Shown piece by piece: positions 26,333 through 32,983 of a stretch of DNA of 32,983 nucleotides. The notes below the pieces were generated by a model. That model was not told the origin of the DNA, did no database searches, and saw only the letters and a list, made by a program, of their open reading frames with translations. The stretch covers positions 1 to 32,983 of the forward strand of contig JAFVYP010000180.1 in NCBI GenBank assembly GCA_017508555.1, written 5' to 3'. Positions within the stretch are counted from its first letter, which is position 1; every line of letters starts with the position of its first letter. The DNA comes from Lentisphaeria bacterium. Its GTDB lineage: Bacteria > Verrucomicrobiota > Lentisphaeria > Victivallales > Victivallaceae. A program made the translations under genes and the position numbers.

Positions 26333-26361
26333 AATATAATCAAACTTTTTGACTGTTTCAA
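26333..26361 (-). promoter_or_regulatory. Promoter of the acyl-ACP thioesterase gene
   Basis: On the minus strand TTGAAA (26361-26356), a 17-bp spacer and TATATT (26338-26333). Transcription would start near 26326, about 37 bases before the ATG. Confidence 0.7.
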
Positions 26362-26490
26362 ATATTTTCTGTAAAAAACGGAGGTGACTTGAGCTTTACT
26401 GCAATAACGTAAAAAATTATTTTTTTGAAGGCTTTACATCGTGAAAAATCAAAAAAAGTTTTGTTTTGTAAAATTTTTAACAGAGTTGAT
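26362..26490. other. AT-rich spacer between divergent promoters
   Basis: Together with the promoters, 26290-26593 is a gene-free stretch of 304 bases. The middle contains A- and T-runs (26411-26480) just upstream of the plus-strand -35 box, a composition suited to an UP element or intrinsic bend. I see no ORF, repeat or RNA here. Confidence 0.5.
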
Positions 26491-26518
26491 TTGACAAACA
26501 GATTTAATGGTGTATGCT
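26491..26518 (+). promoter_or_regulatory. Promoter of the aas-like gene
   Basis: TTGACA (26491-26496), a 16-bp spacer and TATGCT (26513-26518). A second T/A-rich box (TATATA, 26518-26523) follows directly. The leader to ATG 26594 would be about 70 bases. Confidence 0.6.
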
Positions 26519-26593
26519 ATATACGGTGCTTTTGCCGTTCACAGGGCGGCGTGTGCCGTGTTCGGGTAAAAAAAGATAAAATTGGGGAATAGT

Positions 26594-28696
26594 ATGTCCG
26601 AAAAATTGTCAGAAATGTGGCATCTTGCCATACCTTTTCTTTGTGAGTATTATCCTGCGATCCTTATTGCAGGTGTGCTGTTGATCCTTCTGTCACCACG
26701 CCTGACGCTGAAAATAGCCGCGTGGGTCGTGCGTCTGGTTCTGTTCCGTCTCCGCGTTGTCGGACGGGAAAACATGCCCTATTCAGGGCCGATCCTTCTT
26801 GTGTCCAACCATGTTTCTCTGATCGACCTGCTGATGATCCAGGCCGTTGTGAAACAGCGGGTGCGCTTCCTGGTCAGGACGGAAGTCATCAACTTCATTC
26901 CGACCCGCTTCATATTCTGGTATCTGGGCGTGCTGAAGGTGCCCAGCCCCCGCCGTCCGAAGGAGATGAAAAAGTTTATCTCCGAGATCCAGAACCGTCT
27001 GCGTGCCGGAGAGACCATCTGCTTCTTTCCCGAAGGCGCTATTTCCGGCAGCGGCAATCTGATGCGTTTCCGCTCCGGCGTCCAGGCGCTGATCCCGCCT
27101 GAGATCCAGGTGACCGTCATGCCGGTCCGTCTGGGCATGATCCACGGCCGTCTGACGGGTATCTACAACAAACGGCTCCATTTCCGCAAACTGACCCGCT
27201 GGCCCGTTGACTTTTCCGTGGCCATCGGTAAACCGATCGATCCCAATTTGACGGCGTTCCAGCTGCGTCAGAAGATCTCTGAGCTGGGCGCTATTGCAGA
27301 AACGTCTCCCCAGCCCGGAGAGCGTCCCATCCATACCGCCTTTATTTTCCACGCCAAGCGCCATCTTTTCGGAAAGATCTTTTATGATGCCACCACGGAA
27401 ACATGGTTCAGCAACTTCAAAATGCTGCTGCTCACCATCATGCTTTCCAAAGTGATCCGCAAGATCGACAAGGGAACTGCGGGATATACAGGTGTCCTTC
27501 TGCCCAACACCCCCGTTGCCGCCGGTGTCCTGCTGGCCATCCAGTGCGCGGACAGAACGCCTGCTGTGATGAACTTCAGCGCCGGTGAAGCTGTGGCTCT
27601 TGCCTCCATGCGCCGCGCCGGGGTCAAAACCATTCTCACCAGCAAAAAGTTTCTGGATAAACTCAAGTGGGAACCCGCTGAAGAGATGGTCCTGCTGGAA
27701 GATATCGTCCCCACCATCACCAGGAAACAGAAGCTGCTCACGATCCTGATGGTGCTGTTCCTGCCGACCCGCACGCTGGTGCGCAATATCGCTCCCCTGA
27801 GCTGTTACAACATGTTCCAGCAGGCTGTGCTGCTGTTTTCCAGCGGCTCCACCGGCAATCCCAAGGCGGTGATGCTGACCCAGCGCAATATCAACTGCAA
27901 CGTGCAGTCCTTCATTCGTGTTGTTGACTGGTCCACCAATGACAGAGTGGGCGGCAATCTGCCTATTTTCCACTCCTTCGGTTTCACCGTCTGCTTTGCG
28001 CTGCCTGCAACCACGGGAACGCCCGTGACTTACGTTGCCAATCCTCTGGATGCTTCTCTGATCGTCAAGACCTGCCGGGAATTCAAGGTTTCCATTCTCT
28101 GCGCCACGCCCACCTTCCTTCAGAAATACATGATGAAGGCAAAACCGGAAGATTTCAAAACGCTGCGTCTCTGTGTCACCGGTGCGGAAAAACTGCGTAC
28201 TGAGCTGGCTGACCGTTACCGGAACCTGACGGGCAGAGATATCGTTGAAGGTTACGGATGTACGGAGCTTTCTCCCATCGTGACCATCAACTTGAACAAC
28301 TCCATCTACACGCTGGGAACGCGAAGCGATCATCCGGGCAGTATCGGTTGTCCTCTGCCGGGTATCCATGCCCGTATCGTGGATATCAACACCGGAGTCG
28401 AGCTGCCTCCGGGGCAGGATGGTAAACTTCAGGTCCGTGCCGGTTCCGTGATGAAGGGATATCTCAATGATCCTGAACTGACCGCCCGGGCGATCCTGAA
28501 CAACTATTACGATACCGGTGATATCGGCCACATGGATGAGGATGGCTATATCTACATCACCGGCCGTGCCAGCCGCTTCAGCAAGATCGGCGGAGAAATG
28601 GTTCCTCACGAAGGTGTTGAAGATGCCATTACCCGTTGCCTCCACTCCGAAAACCGTGAAGTGGCCGTGGCCGGACGCAGCGACCGTCTCAAATGA
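26594..28696 (+). CDS. aas: Aas-like acyltransferase/acyl-ACP synthetase, cut by an in-frame TGA
   Basis: The open frame has 700 residues; ATG 26594 follows GGGG at 26584-26587. Residues ~10-55 carry hydrophobic membrane helices. Residues ~58-240 form a PlsC-type acyltransferase with H73-x4-D78 (NHVSLID) and FPEG 145-148. Residues ~270-700 are an AMP-forming acyl ligase: LFSSGSTGNPK (~414), EGYGCTELSP (~551), YDTGDIGHMDEDGY (~640) and ITGRASRFSKIGGE. This order matches Aas, which acylates lyso-phospholipids and activates fatty acids. The frame stops at TGA 28694-28696 within DRLK-stop-ERLVVF. The family usually reads K-G-E here, so a GGA to TGA change explains the stop. The A10 lysine essential for adenylation lies 50 codons later. 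If the stop is real, the transferase may remain but the ligase should fail. Confidence 0.88.
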   Translation: MSEKLSEMWHLAIPFLCEYYPAILIAGVLLILLSPRLTLKIAAWVVRLVLFRLRVVGRENMPYSGPILLVSNHVSLIDLLMIQAVVKQRVRFLVRTEVINFIPTRFIFWYLGVLKVPSPRRPKEMKKFISEIQNRLRAGETICFFPEGAISGSGNLMRFRSGVQALIPPEIQVTVMPVRLGMIHGRLTGIYNKRLHFRKLTRWPVDFSVAIGKPIDPNLTAFQLRQKISELGAIAETSPQPGERPIHTAFIFHAKRHLFGKIFYDATTETWFSNFKMLLLTIMLSKVIRKIDKGTAGYTGVLLPNTPVAAGVLLAIQCADRTPAVMNFSAGEAVALASMRRAGVKTILTSKKFLDKLKWEPAEEMVLLEDIVPTITRKQKLLTILMVLFLPTRTLVRNIAPLSCYNMFQQAVLLFSSGSTGNPKAVMLTQRNINCNVQSFIRVVDWSTNDRVGGNLPIFHSFGFTVCFALPATTGTPVTYVANPLDASLIVKTCREFKVSILCATPTFLQKYMMKAKPEDFKTLRLCVTGAEKLRTELADRYRNLTGRDIVEGYGCTELSPIVTINLNNSIYTLGTRSDHPGSIGCPLPGIHARIVDINTGVELPPGQDGKLQVRAGSVMKGYLNDPELTARAILNNYYDTGDIGHMDEDGYIYITGRASRFSKIGGEMVPHEGVEDAITRCLHSENREVAVAGRSDRLK

Positions 28697-28909
28697 GAGC
28701 GCCTTGTTGTCTTCCATATCCTTGAAAACATTGATACGGCTGCCATTATTGCGGGACTCCGCGAAGCGGGGCTGCCCAATATCTGGATCCCCAAAGCTGA
28801 AGACTTTGTGAAAGTCGATCATCTGCCGCTGCTGGGCAGCGGAAAACTGGATCTTCTGGGCCTCAAGGAGATGGTCAAAAAGATCGAACAGGAAGGCATC
28901 TCCTCCTGA
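28697..28909 (+). pseudogene. Detached C-terminal end of the aas-like gene
   Basis: The frame stays open for 70 codons after the TGA and reads as the missing ligase C-terminal subdomain: ERLVVFHILENIDTAAII, then LPNIWIPKAEDF, then LPLLGSGKLDLLGLKEM. It holds the A10 lysine (codon 751 if read through) and ends at TGA 28907-28909. With read-through the full protein would have 771 residues, comparable to Aas of E. coli (719). No start codon with a ribosome site opens this part on its own. Confidence 0.88.
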
Positions 28910-28922
28910 TCTTGCTTCATCT

Positions 28923-28953
28923 GCGCGGTTTCCTCAGAGACCGCGCTTTTTTT
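28923..28953 (+). terminator. Intrinsic terminator after aas
   Basis: GCGCGGTTTC (28923-28932) pairs with GAGACCGCGC (28937-28946), including one G-U pair, around a CTCA loop, followed by seven T. It lies only 18 bases before the next gene's ATG, so that gene needs read-through or a promoter inside aas. Confidence 0.9.
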
Positions 28954-28971
28954 CATCTCAAGAGGTCTCTT

Positions 28972-29703
28972 ATGGAAAAACATCTGGAAAGCAAAGTTGC
29001 CGTCCTGACCGGCGCTGGCGGCGGTATCGGACAGGCCGCCGCTGTCAAACTGGCTCAAAACAAAATGAAAGTTGTCCTGCTGGGAGGACATAACAAAGAT
29101 AAACTTGATCTGACCCGCCGTGCCGTCGAAGAATATACCGACTGTCTGGTGATCCCCGGAGATCTGACGGATCTGGATTTTCTTGAAGCGGGTGTGGCCG
29201 AAACTGTTGCCCGTATGGGCGGCATTGATGTTCTTATCAACAATGCGGGCGTGGCCCAAAGTACCCCGTTTGAAGAGGTGACACCGGAGGAATTCGACCG
29301 TATCATGGCTATCAATACCAGAACGCCTTATTTTCTCACTCAGAAAGCCCTGCCCTTCCTGAAGCGTTCCGCCTGTGCCACGGTCATCAATATCTGTTCT
29401 GTTGTCGGACATGCCGGATATCCGCTCCAAAGCGTCTATACGGCCTCCAAACATGCCATGCTGGGATTTACCAAAAGTCTGGCACGGGAATATTACAAGG
29501 ATAATATCCGGGTGCATGCCGTCTGTCCGGGCGGCGTTTATACCGATATGGTCAAGATTTCCCGTCCGGATCTGACGCCGGAAGGCATGATCCTTCCAGG
29601 AGAGATCGCCGATATCATCTGGTTTTTCCTCGCCAACAGAGGCAATGCTGTCATTGACGAAATATTGGTCCACCGGGTCAGCAAAGAGCCTTTTCTGGTC
29701 TGA
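28972..29703 (+). CDS. SDR oxidoreductase (FabG-like)
   Basis: The protein has 243 residues and is cytoplasmic. ATG 28972 follows AGAGG by 6 bases; an earlier in-frame start at 28912 would translate through the terminator hairpin. It is a classical SDR: TGAGGGIG (14-21), D64 in GDLTD, NNAG (90-93), S143, and Y156-x3-K160 in YTASK, then CPGG. Length and motifs fit 3-oxoacyl-ACP reductase (FabG) types, though classical SDRs with this pattern act on many alcohols and ketones. Being next to a thioesterase and an acyl-ACP synthetase favours an acyl substrate. It ends facing the minus-strand xseB gene. Confidence 0.85.
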   Translation: MEKHLESKVAVLTGAGGGIGQAAAVKLAQNKMKVVLLGGHNKDKLDLTRRAVEEYTDCLVIPGDLTDLDFLEAGVAETVARMGGIDVLINNAGVAQSTPFEEVTPEEFDRIMAINTRTPYFLTQKALPFLKRSACATVINICSVVGHAGYPLQSVYTASKHAMLGFTKSLAREYYKDNIRVHAVCPGGVYTDMVKISRPDLTPEGMILPGEIADIIWFFLANRGNAVIDEILVHRVSKEPFLV

Positions 29704-29739
29704 CAAAGCACAATTTGCTGCTCCCATCCGGGATAACTG

Positions 29740-29782
29740 CCGCCCGGGCATGACAGCGCTGCAAAGCGGGCCTGCCGGGCGG
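29740..29782. other. GC-rich hairpin between convergent genes
   Basis: CCGCCCGGGCA (29740-29750) pairs with TGCCGGGCGG (29773-29782) with one unpaired base, around a 22-base loop. It lies between the stop codons of the SDR and xseB genes. There is no T-run on either side, so intrinsic termination is doubtful, but it could block transcripts from both directions. Confidence 0.45.
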
Positions 29783-29824
29783 TCGTGAACACCTGTTCAA
29801 CAACCGGGCAGCCTTGATCGGGGA

Positions 29825-30073
29825 TCAGAAGGGCTGCCAATCAGCGGAACCGTCCTCTTTCCGGGAAAGGATCTCTATGCGCTGCTCCAAATCGTCCAGC
29901 TTTTTCCGGCAATGGACGGCCAGGCGGCTGCCCTGTTCAAAGGCTTTGATAAGCGTTTCAACGGGCAGACGTTCCTGTTCCATGCGCGCAACGATCTGTT
30001 CCAGCTCTTCCAGGGCCTTTTCAAAAGGCATATCCACAGAAAGAGGCTGTTGAGCGGAATTTTCTTCTGCCAT
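29825..30073 (-). CDS. xseB: Exodeoxyribonuclease VII small subunit
   Basis: The protein has 82 residues from ATG 30073. A GTG at 30079 overlaps the previous stop (GTGA) and would add two residues (84 in all). The core is the XseB two-helix hairpin: FEKALEELEQIVARMEQERL, then LIKAFEQGSRLAVHC, then LDDLEQRIE. XseB wraps the long XseA C-terminal helix to make exonuclease VII, which degrades single-stranded DNA. The usual length is about 70-85 residues. No xseA lies in the window. It is co-transcribed with the dehydrogenase gene before it. Confidence 0.93.
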   Translation of the reverse strand: MAEENSAQQPLSVDMPFEKALEELEQIVARMEQERLPVETLIKAFEQGSRLAVHCRKKLDDLEQRIEILSRKEDGSADWQPF

Positions 30074-30075
30074 GA

Positions 30076-31083
30076 TCACATCCAGTTTTTAAGCAGTTCT
30101 TCCCGGGAAAGGGTTGAAAAATAACTTGCGGGGATATCCAGAATAGTGAATGCGCCTTTGCGTCCTTCCTGAGCCATCCGGGCGGCGGCACGGGCGTGAG
30201 CCACGAGGACATTGGCAGTGGCTTCGGGATTGCTTCCCCAGACACAGCGGTATTCAGCCAGGGCGGGATGTTTTTCACCTGTTCCGGTCGTTCCTGCGGT
30301 AATGACAATGCCGTCGTGGGGGAAACCTTTGTAATTGGCATCCAGCTCTTCCTGTGAAATGAAGTTGACAGTGGTGTCATACGGCTCAAAATAACCGGGC
30401 ATTTCAACGATGGCTTTGGTCACTTCTGCGGGATCGGCGCCCTCTTCAAGAACCACAAACCACTCACGGGAGTGCATGTCTCCGGCAGTCAGAGCGGGAT
30501 TTTCCCCCTTGCGGACCTTTTCCACAGCGCCGGGGATGGCGTGGGTGAACTGACGGGCATCTTTGACCCCTTTGATGGTGCGCAGCGCATCGGAGTGTCC
30601 CATGCTCAAGCCGCCAGCGGGGCCCATGCCGTAAAAACCGTAAGCTCTGGCGCCGGGGATGAAGCTGTTGCCCAGAACGCGTTCCAGAGAAAAGATGCCG
30701 GGATCCCAGCCGGTGGAAATAACGGCCACATTGCCACCTTTTTGAGCCGCTTCATCCATGGCTTTGAAATATTCAGGGATACGGCTGTGGTTGTCGAAGC
30801 TGTCCACTGTGTTGACATACCGACAGAGTTCGGGACCCTGCTGGGGAAGGTCGCTCTTGGAACCGCCGCAGAGGATCACCACATCAGGAGAAAGGGTTTT
30901 GCTCCACTTTTCCACATCAGCCAGAGCGACGACAGGGACTGTTTCCCCCAGTTCTTTTTTGACCCGTTCGGGAGAACGGCTGGCGATACCGGCCAGTTCC
31001 ATATCGGGATTGTTGGCAATAGAGGCCATGACGCCCCGGCCCACGTTGCCGAAGCCTGCGATGATGACGCGGATTTTTTTCAT
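30076..31083 (-). CDS. ddh: meso-Diaminopimelate dehydrogenase
   Basis: The protein has 335 residues and is cytoplasmic. GGGAG precedes ATG 31083. The Rossmann fingerprint is GFGNVGRG (10-17). Further family signatures are VDSFDNH, STGWDPGIFSLER, GPAGGLSMGHSDALR, and a C-terminal VWGSNPEATANVLVAHARA segment. The enzyme reductively aminates tetrahydrodipicolinate with NADPH and ammonia to meso-diaminopimelate in one step (EC 1.4.1.16), supplying peptidoglycan and lysine. This implies the dehydrogenase variant of lysine biosynthesis. It is divergent from lysS and overlaps xseB downstream. Confidence 0.93.
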   Translation of the reverse strand: MKKIRVIIAGFGNVGRGVMASIANNPDMELAGIASRSPERVKKELGETVPVVALADVEKWSKTLSPDVVILCGGSKSDLPQQGPELCRYVNTVDSFDNHSRIPEYFKAMDEAAQKGGNVAVISTGWDPGIFSLERVLGNSFIPGARAYGFYGMGPAGGLSMGHSDALRTIKGVKDARQFTHAIPGAVEKVRKGENPALTAGDMHSREWFVVLEEGADPAEVTKAIVEMPGYFEPYDTTVNFISQEELDANYKGFPHDGIVITAGTTGTGEKHPALAEYRCVWGSNPEATANVLVAHARAAARMAQEGRKGAFTILDIPASYFSTLSREELLKNWM

Positions 31084-31127
31084 ATAAGGTAAAACTCCCT
31101 GTTCAAAAATTTTCTTTTGTTGAGAGT

Positions 31128-31156
31128 AATATACTCCTGCGGAAGCATTTCTTCAA
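31128..31156 (-). promoter_or_regulatory. Promoter of ddh-xseB
   Basis: Minus strand TTGAAG (31156-31151), 17-bp spacer, TATATT (31133-31128). The -35 box lies 3 bases from the 18-bp palindrome at 31160-31177. Confidence 0.7.
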
Positions 31157-31159
31157 TGC

Positions 31160-31177
31160 AGAAAAACATGTTTTTCT
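31160..31177. promoter_or_regulatory. 18-bp palindrome between ddh and lysS promoters
   Basis: AGAAAAACATGTTTTTCT is a perfect palindrome. It abuts the ddh -35 box and lies 42 bases upstream of the lysS -35 box. It could be a regulator site affecting ddh or both genes. No cognate regulator is evident in the window. Confidence 0.5.
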
Positions 31178-31219
31178 TAAAAAAAAGGAGATCTTCCGTC
31201 AGAGAGAAGCGTTTTGTTA

Positions 31220-31248
31220 TTGCAAGATCGGTAAAAGTGTGATACATT
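31220..31248 (+). promoter_or_regulatory. Promoter of lysS
   Basis: TTGCAA (31220-31225), a 17-bp spacer and TACATT (31243-31248). The leader to ATG 31297 would be about 42 bases, too short for a T-box or lysine riboswitch. Confidence 0.6.
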
Positions 31249-31296
31249 ATAAAGATGATATCAAGTTCTATCATACAGAGAATAATGGAGTTCAAA

Positions 31297-32808
31297 ATGT
31301 CAGAAAACACCCCTTCTCCCGCCGTGGAAAATCCCGGCGATATTTTCAACCAGCGTGTTGCGAAAGTCCGGGAGCTTGAAGCCGCAGGGATCGCACCCTT
31401 CGGTCAGGCTTATCCTGATGTGCAGATGATCGGTGATGTCCGCGGTCTTTTTGAAAAGCCTGCGGAGGATGATCCTGAAGCTGCGGGTCCTGAAGTCAAT
31501 GTGGCGGGCCGTCTTGTTGCCAAGCGCGGCATGGGCAAATCCATCTTTGCCGATCTGCGCGACAGCTCCGGACGTATCCAGCTGTTTGCCGGAAAAAGCG
31601 ACCTGGGCGAGGAAAAGTTCCCCTTCTTCAAAAAGCTGGATATCGGTGATATCATCGGTATCAAAGGAACGCTTTTCTATACCAAAATGGGCGAATTGAC
31701 CATCCGTGTGGCGGAGGTGACACTGCTTTCCAAGTCCCTGCGTCCCCTGCCTGAAAAGTTCCACGGCCTGGTGGATGTGGAGCAGCGCTACCGTCAGCGC
31801 TATCTGGATATGATCGCCAATCCCGAAGTGATGAAGACCTTCAAACTGCGCAGCAAGATCATCAGCGAGATCCGCAAGTTCCTGGAAGGACGCGGCTTTA
31901 TGGAGGTGGAAACCCCCATGCTCCAGAATCTTGCCGGCGGTGCGTCTGCCAATCCTTTCAAGACCTTCTTTGAAGCGCTGAACTCTCCGATGTATATGCG
32001 TATTGCGCCTGAGCTTTACCTGAAACGCCTGCTGGTGGGCGGATTTGAGCGGGTTTTCGAGCTGAACCGCAACTTCCGTAACGAGGGTATGTCCCGGCGT
32101 CACAATCCGGAGTTCACGATGCTTGAGCTTTACCAGGCCTACGGTGACTGCCGTTCCATGATGGAGCTGATCGAGACCATGATCACGACTGTGGCCATGA
32201 ACACCGTGGGAACGCTCAAAATCGACCACGGCAACGGCAAGATCATCGACCTGACGCCTCCTTGGAGACGGGTGACTTACCATGATCTCATCAAAGAAAA
32301 GGGCGGAGATGACTGGTTTGATATTTCCCACGAAGAGCGTGTGGCCCGCGGTCAGTCCATGAAACTGGATGTCAATGATAAGATGTCCGATCTTGAGATC
32401 ACCAATGAGCTGTATGAAAAGCTCATTGAGCCCAACAATATCCAGCCGACCTTCGTCATGCGTCTGCCGGTGGAGCTGCTGCCGCTGGCCAAGGGCTGTC
32501 CGGATGATCCCTCTCTGGTGGATGTCTTTGAGCTGGGCATCAACGGTGTTGAAGTGGCGCCTGCCTACTCCGAGCTGAACGATCCCATTATCCAGCGCAA
32601 GCGTCTGATGGATCAGTTCGAGCAGAACAAGGAGGAGGGTGACGAACTTTCCAACAAGGTGGATGAGGACTTCCTCACGGCTCTGGAATACGGTATGCCT
32701 CCTGCGGGCGGTATGGGCGTCGGCATCGACCGCCTGATTATGATCCTCACGGGAGCTGAGGCGATCCGTGACGTGATCCTCTTCCCGCAGATGCGTCTGC
32801 AAAAGTAA
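31297..32808 (+). CDS. lysS: Lysyl-tRNA synthetase, class II
   Basis: The protein has 503 residues, matching the usual ~500. ATG 31297 follows GGAG at 31287-31290 with good spacing; a longer start at 31255 would lie almost on the transcription start. Residues ~60-165 form the OB-fold anticodon-binding domain (AGRLVAKRGMGKSIFADLRD). The class II core follows: motif 1 around VETPMLQNLAGGA, motif 2 FRNEGMSRRHNPEFT, motif 3 GGMGVGIDRL near the C-terminus. It charges tRNA-Lys in the cytoplasm. The first ~25 residues (SENTPSPAVENPG) are a low-complexity lead. It is single-gene, ended by the terminator at 32826, and divergent from ddh. Confidence 0.97.
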   Translation: MSENTPSPAVENPGDIFNQRVAKVRELEAAGIAPFGQAYPDVQMIGDVRGLFEKPAEDDPEAAGPEVNVAGRLVAKRGMGKSIFADLRDSSGRIQLFAGKSDLGEEKFPFFKKLDIGDIIGIKGTLFYTKMGELTIRVAEVTLLSKSLRPLPEKFHGLVDVEQRYRQRYLDMIANPEVMKTFKLRSKIISEIRKFLEGRGFMEVETPMLQNLAGGASANPFKTFFEALNSPMYMRIAPELYLKRLLVGGFERVFELNRNFRNEGMSRRHNPEFTMLELYQAYGDCRSMMELIETMITTVAMNTVGTLKIDHGNGKIIDLTPPWRRVTYHDLIKEKGGDDWFDISHEERVARGQSMKLDVNDKMSDLEITNELYEKLIEPNNIQPTFVMRLPVELLPLAKGCPDDPSLVDVFELGINGVEVAPAYSELNDPIIQRKRLMDQFEQNKEEGDELSNKVDEDFLTALEYGMPPAGGMGVGIDRLIMILTGAEAIRDVILFPQMRLQK

Positions 32809-32825
32809 GTCGATGGAGACATCAG

Positions 32826-32863
32826 CCGCCGGTTCAAATATTGAGCGAACCGGCGGTTTTTTT
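32826..32863 (+). terminator. Intrinsic terminator of lysS
   Basis: CCGCCGGTTC (32826-32835) pairs perfectly with GAACCGGCGG (32847-32856), 11-base loop, followed by seven T. Confidence 0.93.
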
Positions 32864-32872
32864 GTGTTTTCC

Positions 32873-32902
32873 TGTCGGAAAAAGAACACTCTGTTTCCGA
32901 CA
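32873..32902. other. Second hairpin after lysS
   Basis: TGTCGGAAA (32873-32881) pairs with TTTCCGACA (32894-32902) around a 12-base loop. The rest to 32983 holds no gene that I can support; the window ends before the next one. It may belong to the leader of the next gene. Confidence 0.5.
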
Positions 32903-32983
32903 AGGGGCGATCGTATCCCGGGGAGGAAACACACCTCTTTCCGGAAAGGCTGTGTTCCCGATACGGGTAGATACAATGATATA

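Noticed and set aside
26333-26361. FabT-type operator in the thioesterase promoter
   Set aside because: AGTTTGATTAT on the minus strand resembles the left half of the FabT box as I remember it, but the right half is missing, so symmetry is lost.
28694-28696. Genome-wide TGA-to-glycine code
   Set aside because: Many genes in the window end in TGA, several inside ATGA or TTGA overlaps with the next gene, so TGA works as a stop.
28694-28740. Selenocysteine insertion at the aas TGA
   Set aside because: No SECIS-like hairpin with a G-rich loop can be drawn in the following 45 bases, and the family has Gly, not Cys, at this position.
26783-28822. 679-codon minus-strand open frame opposite aas
   Set aside because: Same reason: antisense to a gene with recognisable PlsC and ligase motifs. 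It also spans the TGA without explaining it.
29786-29799. Inverted repeat TGAACACCTGTTCA as another copy of the operator
   Set aside because: It is even-spaced with a different core from TATGTTGAACATA and lies between two stop codons, not at a promoter.
31178-31296. T-box or lysine riboswitch ahead of lysS
   Set aside because: The predicted leader is only about 42 bases, with no T-box sequence and no terminator before the ATG.
31300-32976. 558-codon minus-strand open frame opposite lysS
   Set aside because: It is antisense to a clear lysyl-tRNA synthetase and reflects codon bias of that gene; the translation is His/Gln-rich and matches nothing.

Overview
The window most likely comes from a member of the Lentisphaerota (Victivallis-like, a gut or host-associated glycan degrader). 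The reasons are a DUF4838 protein, a pseudopilin that carries both a type II secretion prepilin signal and an H-X9-DG motif, large secreted multi-domain glycan-active enzymes in tandem, and orphan secretin paralogs. The phylum is an inference from gene content; there is no rRNA or other taxonomic marker here. The genetic code is standard, and many genes end in TGA.

Layout. 1-371 is non-coding and holds three copies of a ~74-bp repeat plus a 9-bp-period tandem repeat. 372-3798 holds two monocistronic units, a secreted DUF4838 protein and a pseudopilin. Each has a near-consensus sigma-70 promoter and the same odd palindrome at the same place over the transcription start, so they look like one small regulon. 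3860-20523 is a long same-strand gene run. It encodes three secreted LamG/CBM9-like/GH123-like paralogs, a secreted SGNH esterase, a DapA/NanA-type aldolase, an SDR, an aldo/keto reductase, three small cysteine-rich proteins in an A-B-A' order, and a cytoplasmic beta-propeller protein. It ends at two stacked hairpins. The run reads as an outside-to-inside pathway: deacylate and cleave a glycan outside, then handle a keto-sugar (acid) product in the cytoplasm.

20755-25561 is an operon of a lipoprotein, two secretin-like proteins and a MarR regulator. It overlaps tail to tail with an acyl-ACP thioesterase on the minus strand. A divergent promoter region then leads to an Aas-type acyltransferase/acyl-ACP synthetase and an SDR, forming a lipid-metabolism block. 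The Aas gene is broken by one in-frame TGA at 28694-28696, placed where the family normally has Gly. The catalytic A10 lysine lies downstream of the stop, and the reading frame is open on both sides.

29825-32983 is housekeeping. xseB and meso-diaminopimelate dehydrogenase lie on the minus strand, and lysS is divergent on the plus strand. An 18-bp palindrome sits between the ddh and lysS promoters, linking lysine synthesis to lysine charging.

The most interesting signals are the matched promoter-operator pair joining a pseudopilin to a glycan-active protein, the cysteine-rich A-B-A' set, the Aas TGA, and two mutually exclusive palindromes inside the pilin leader sequence.
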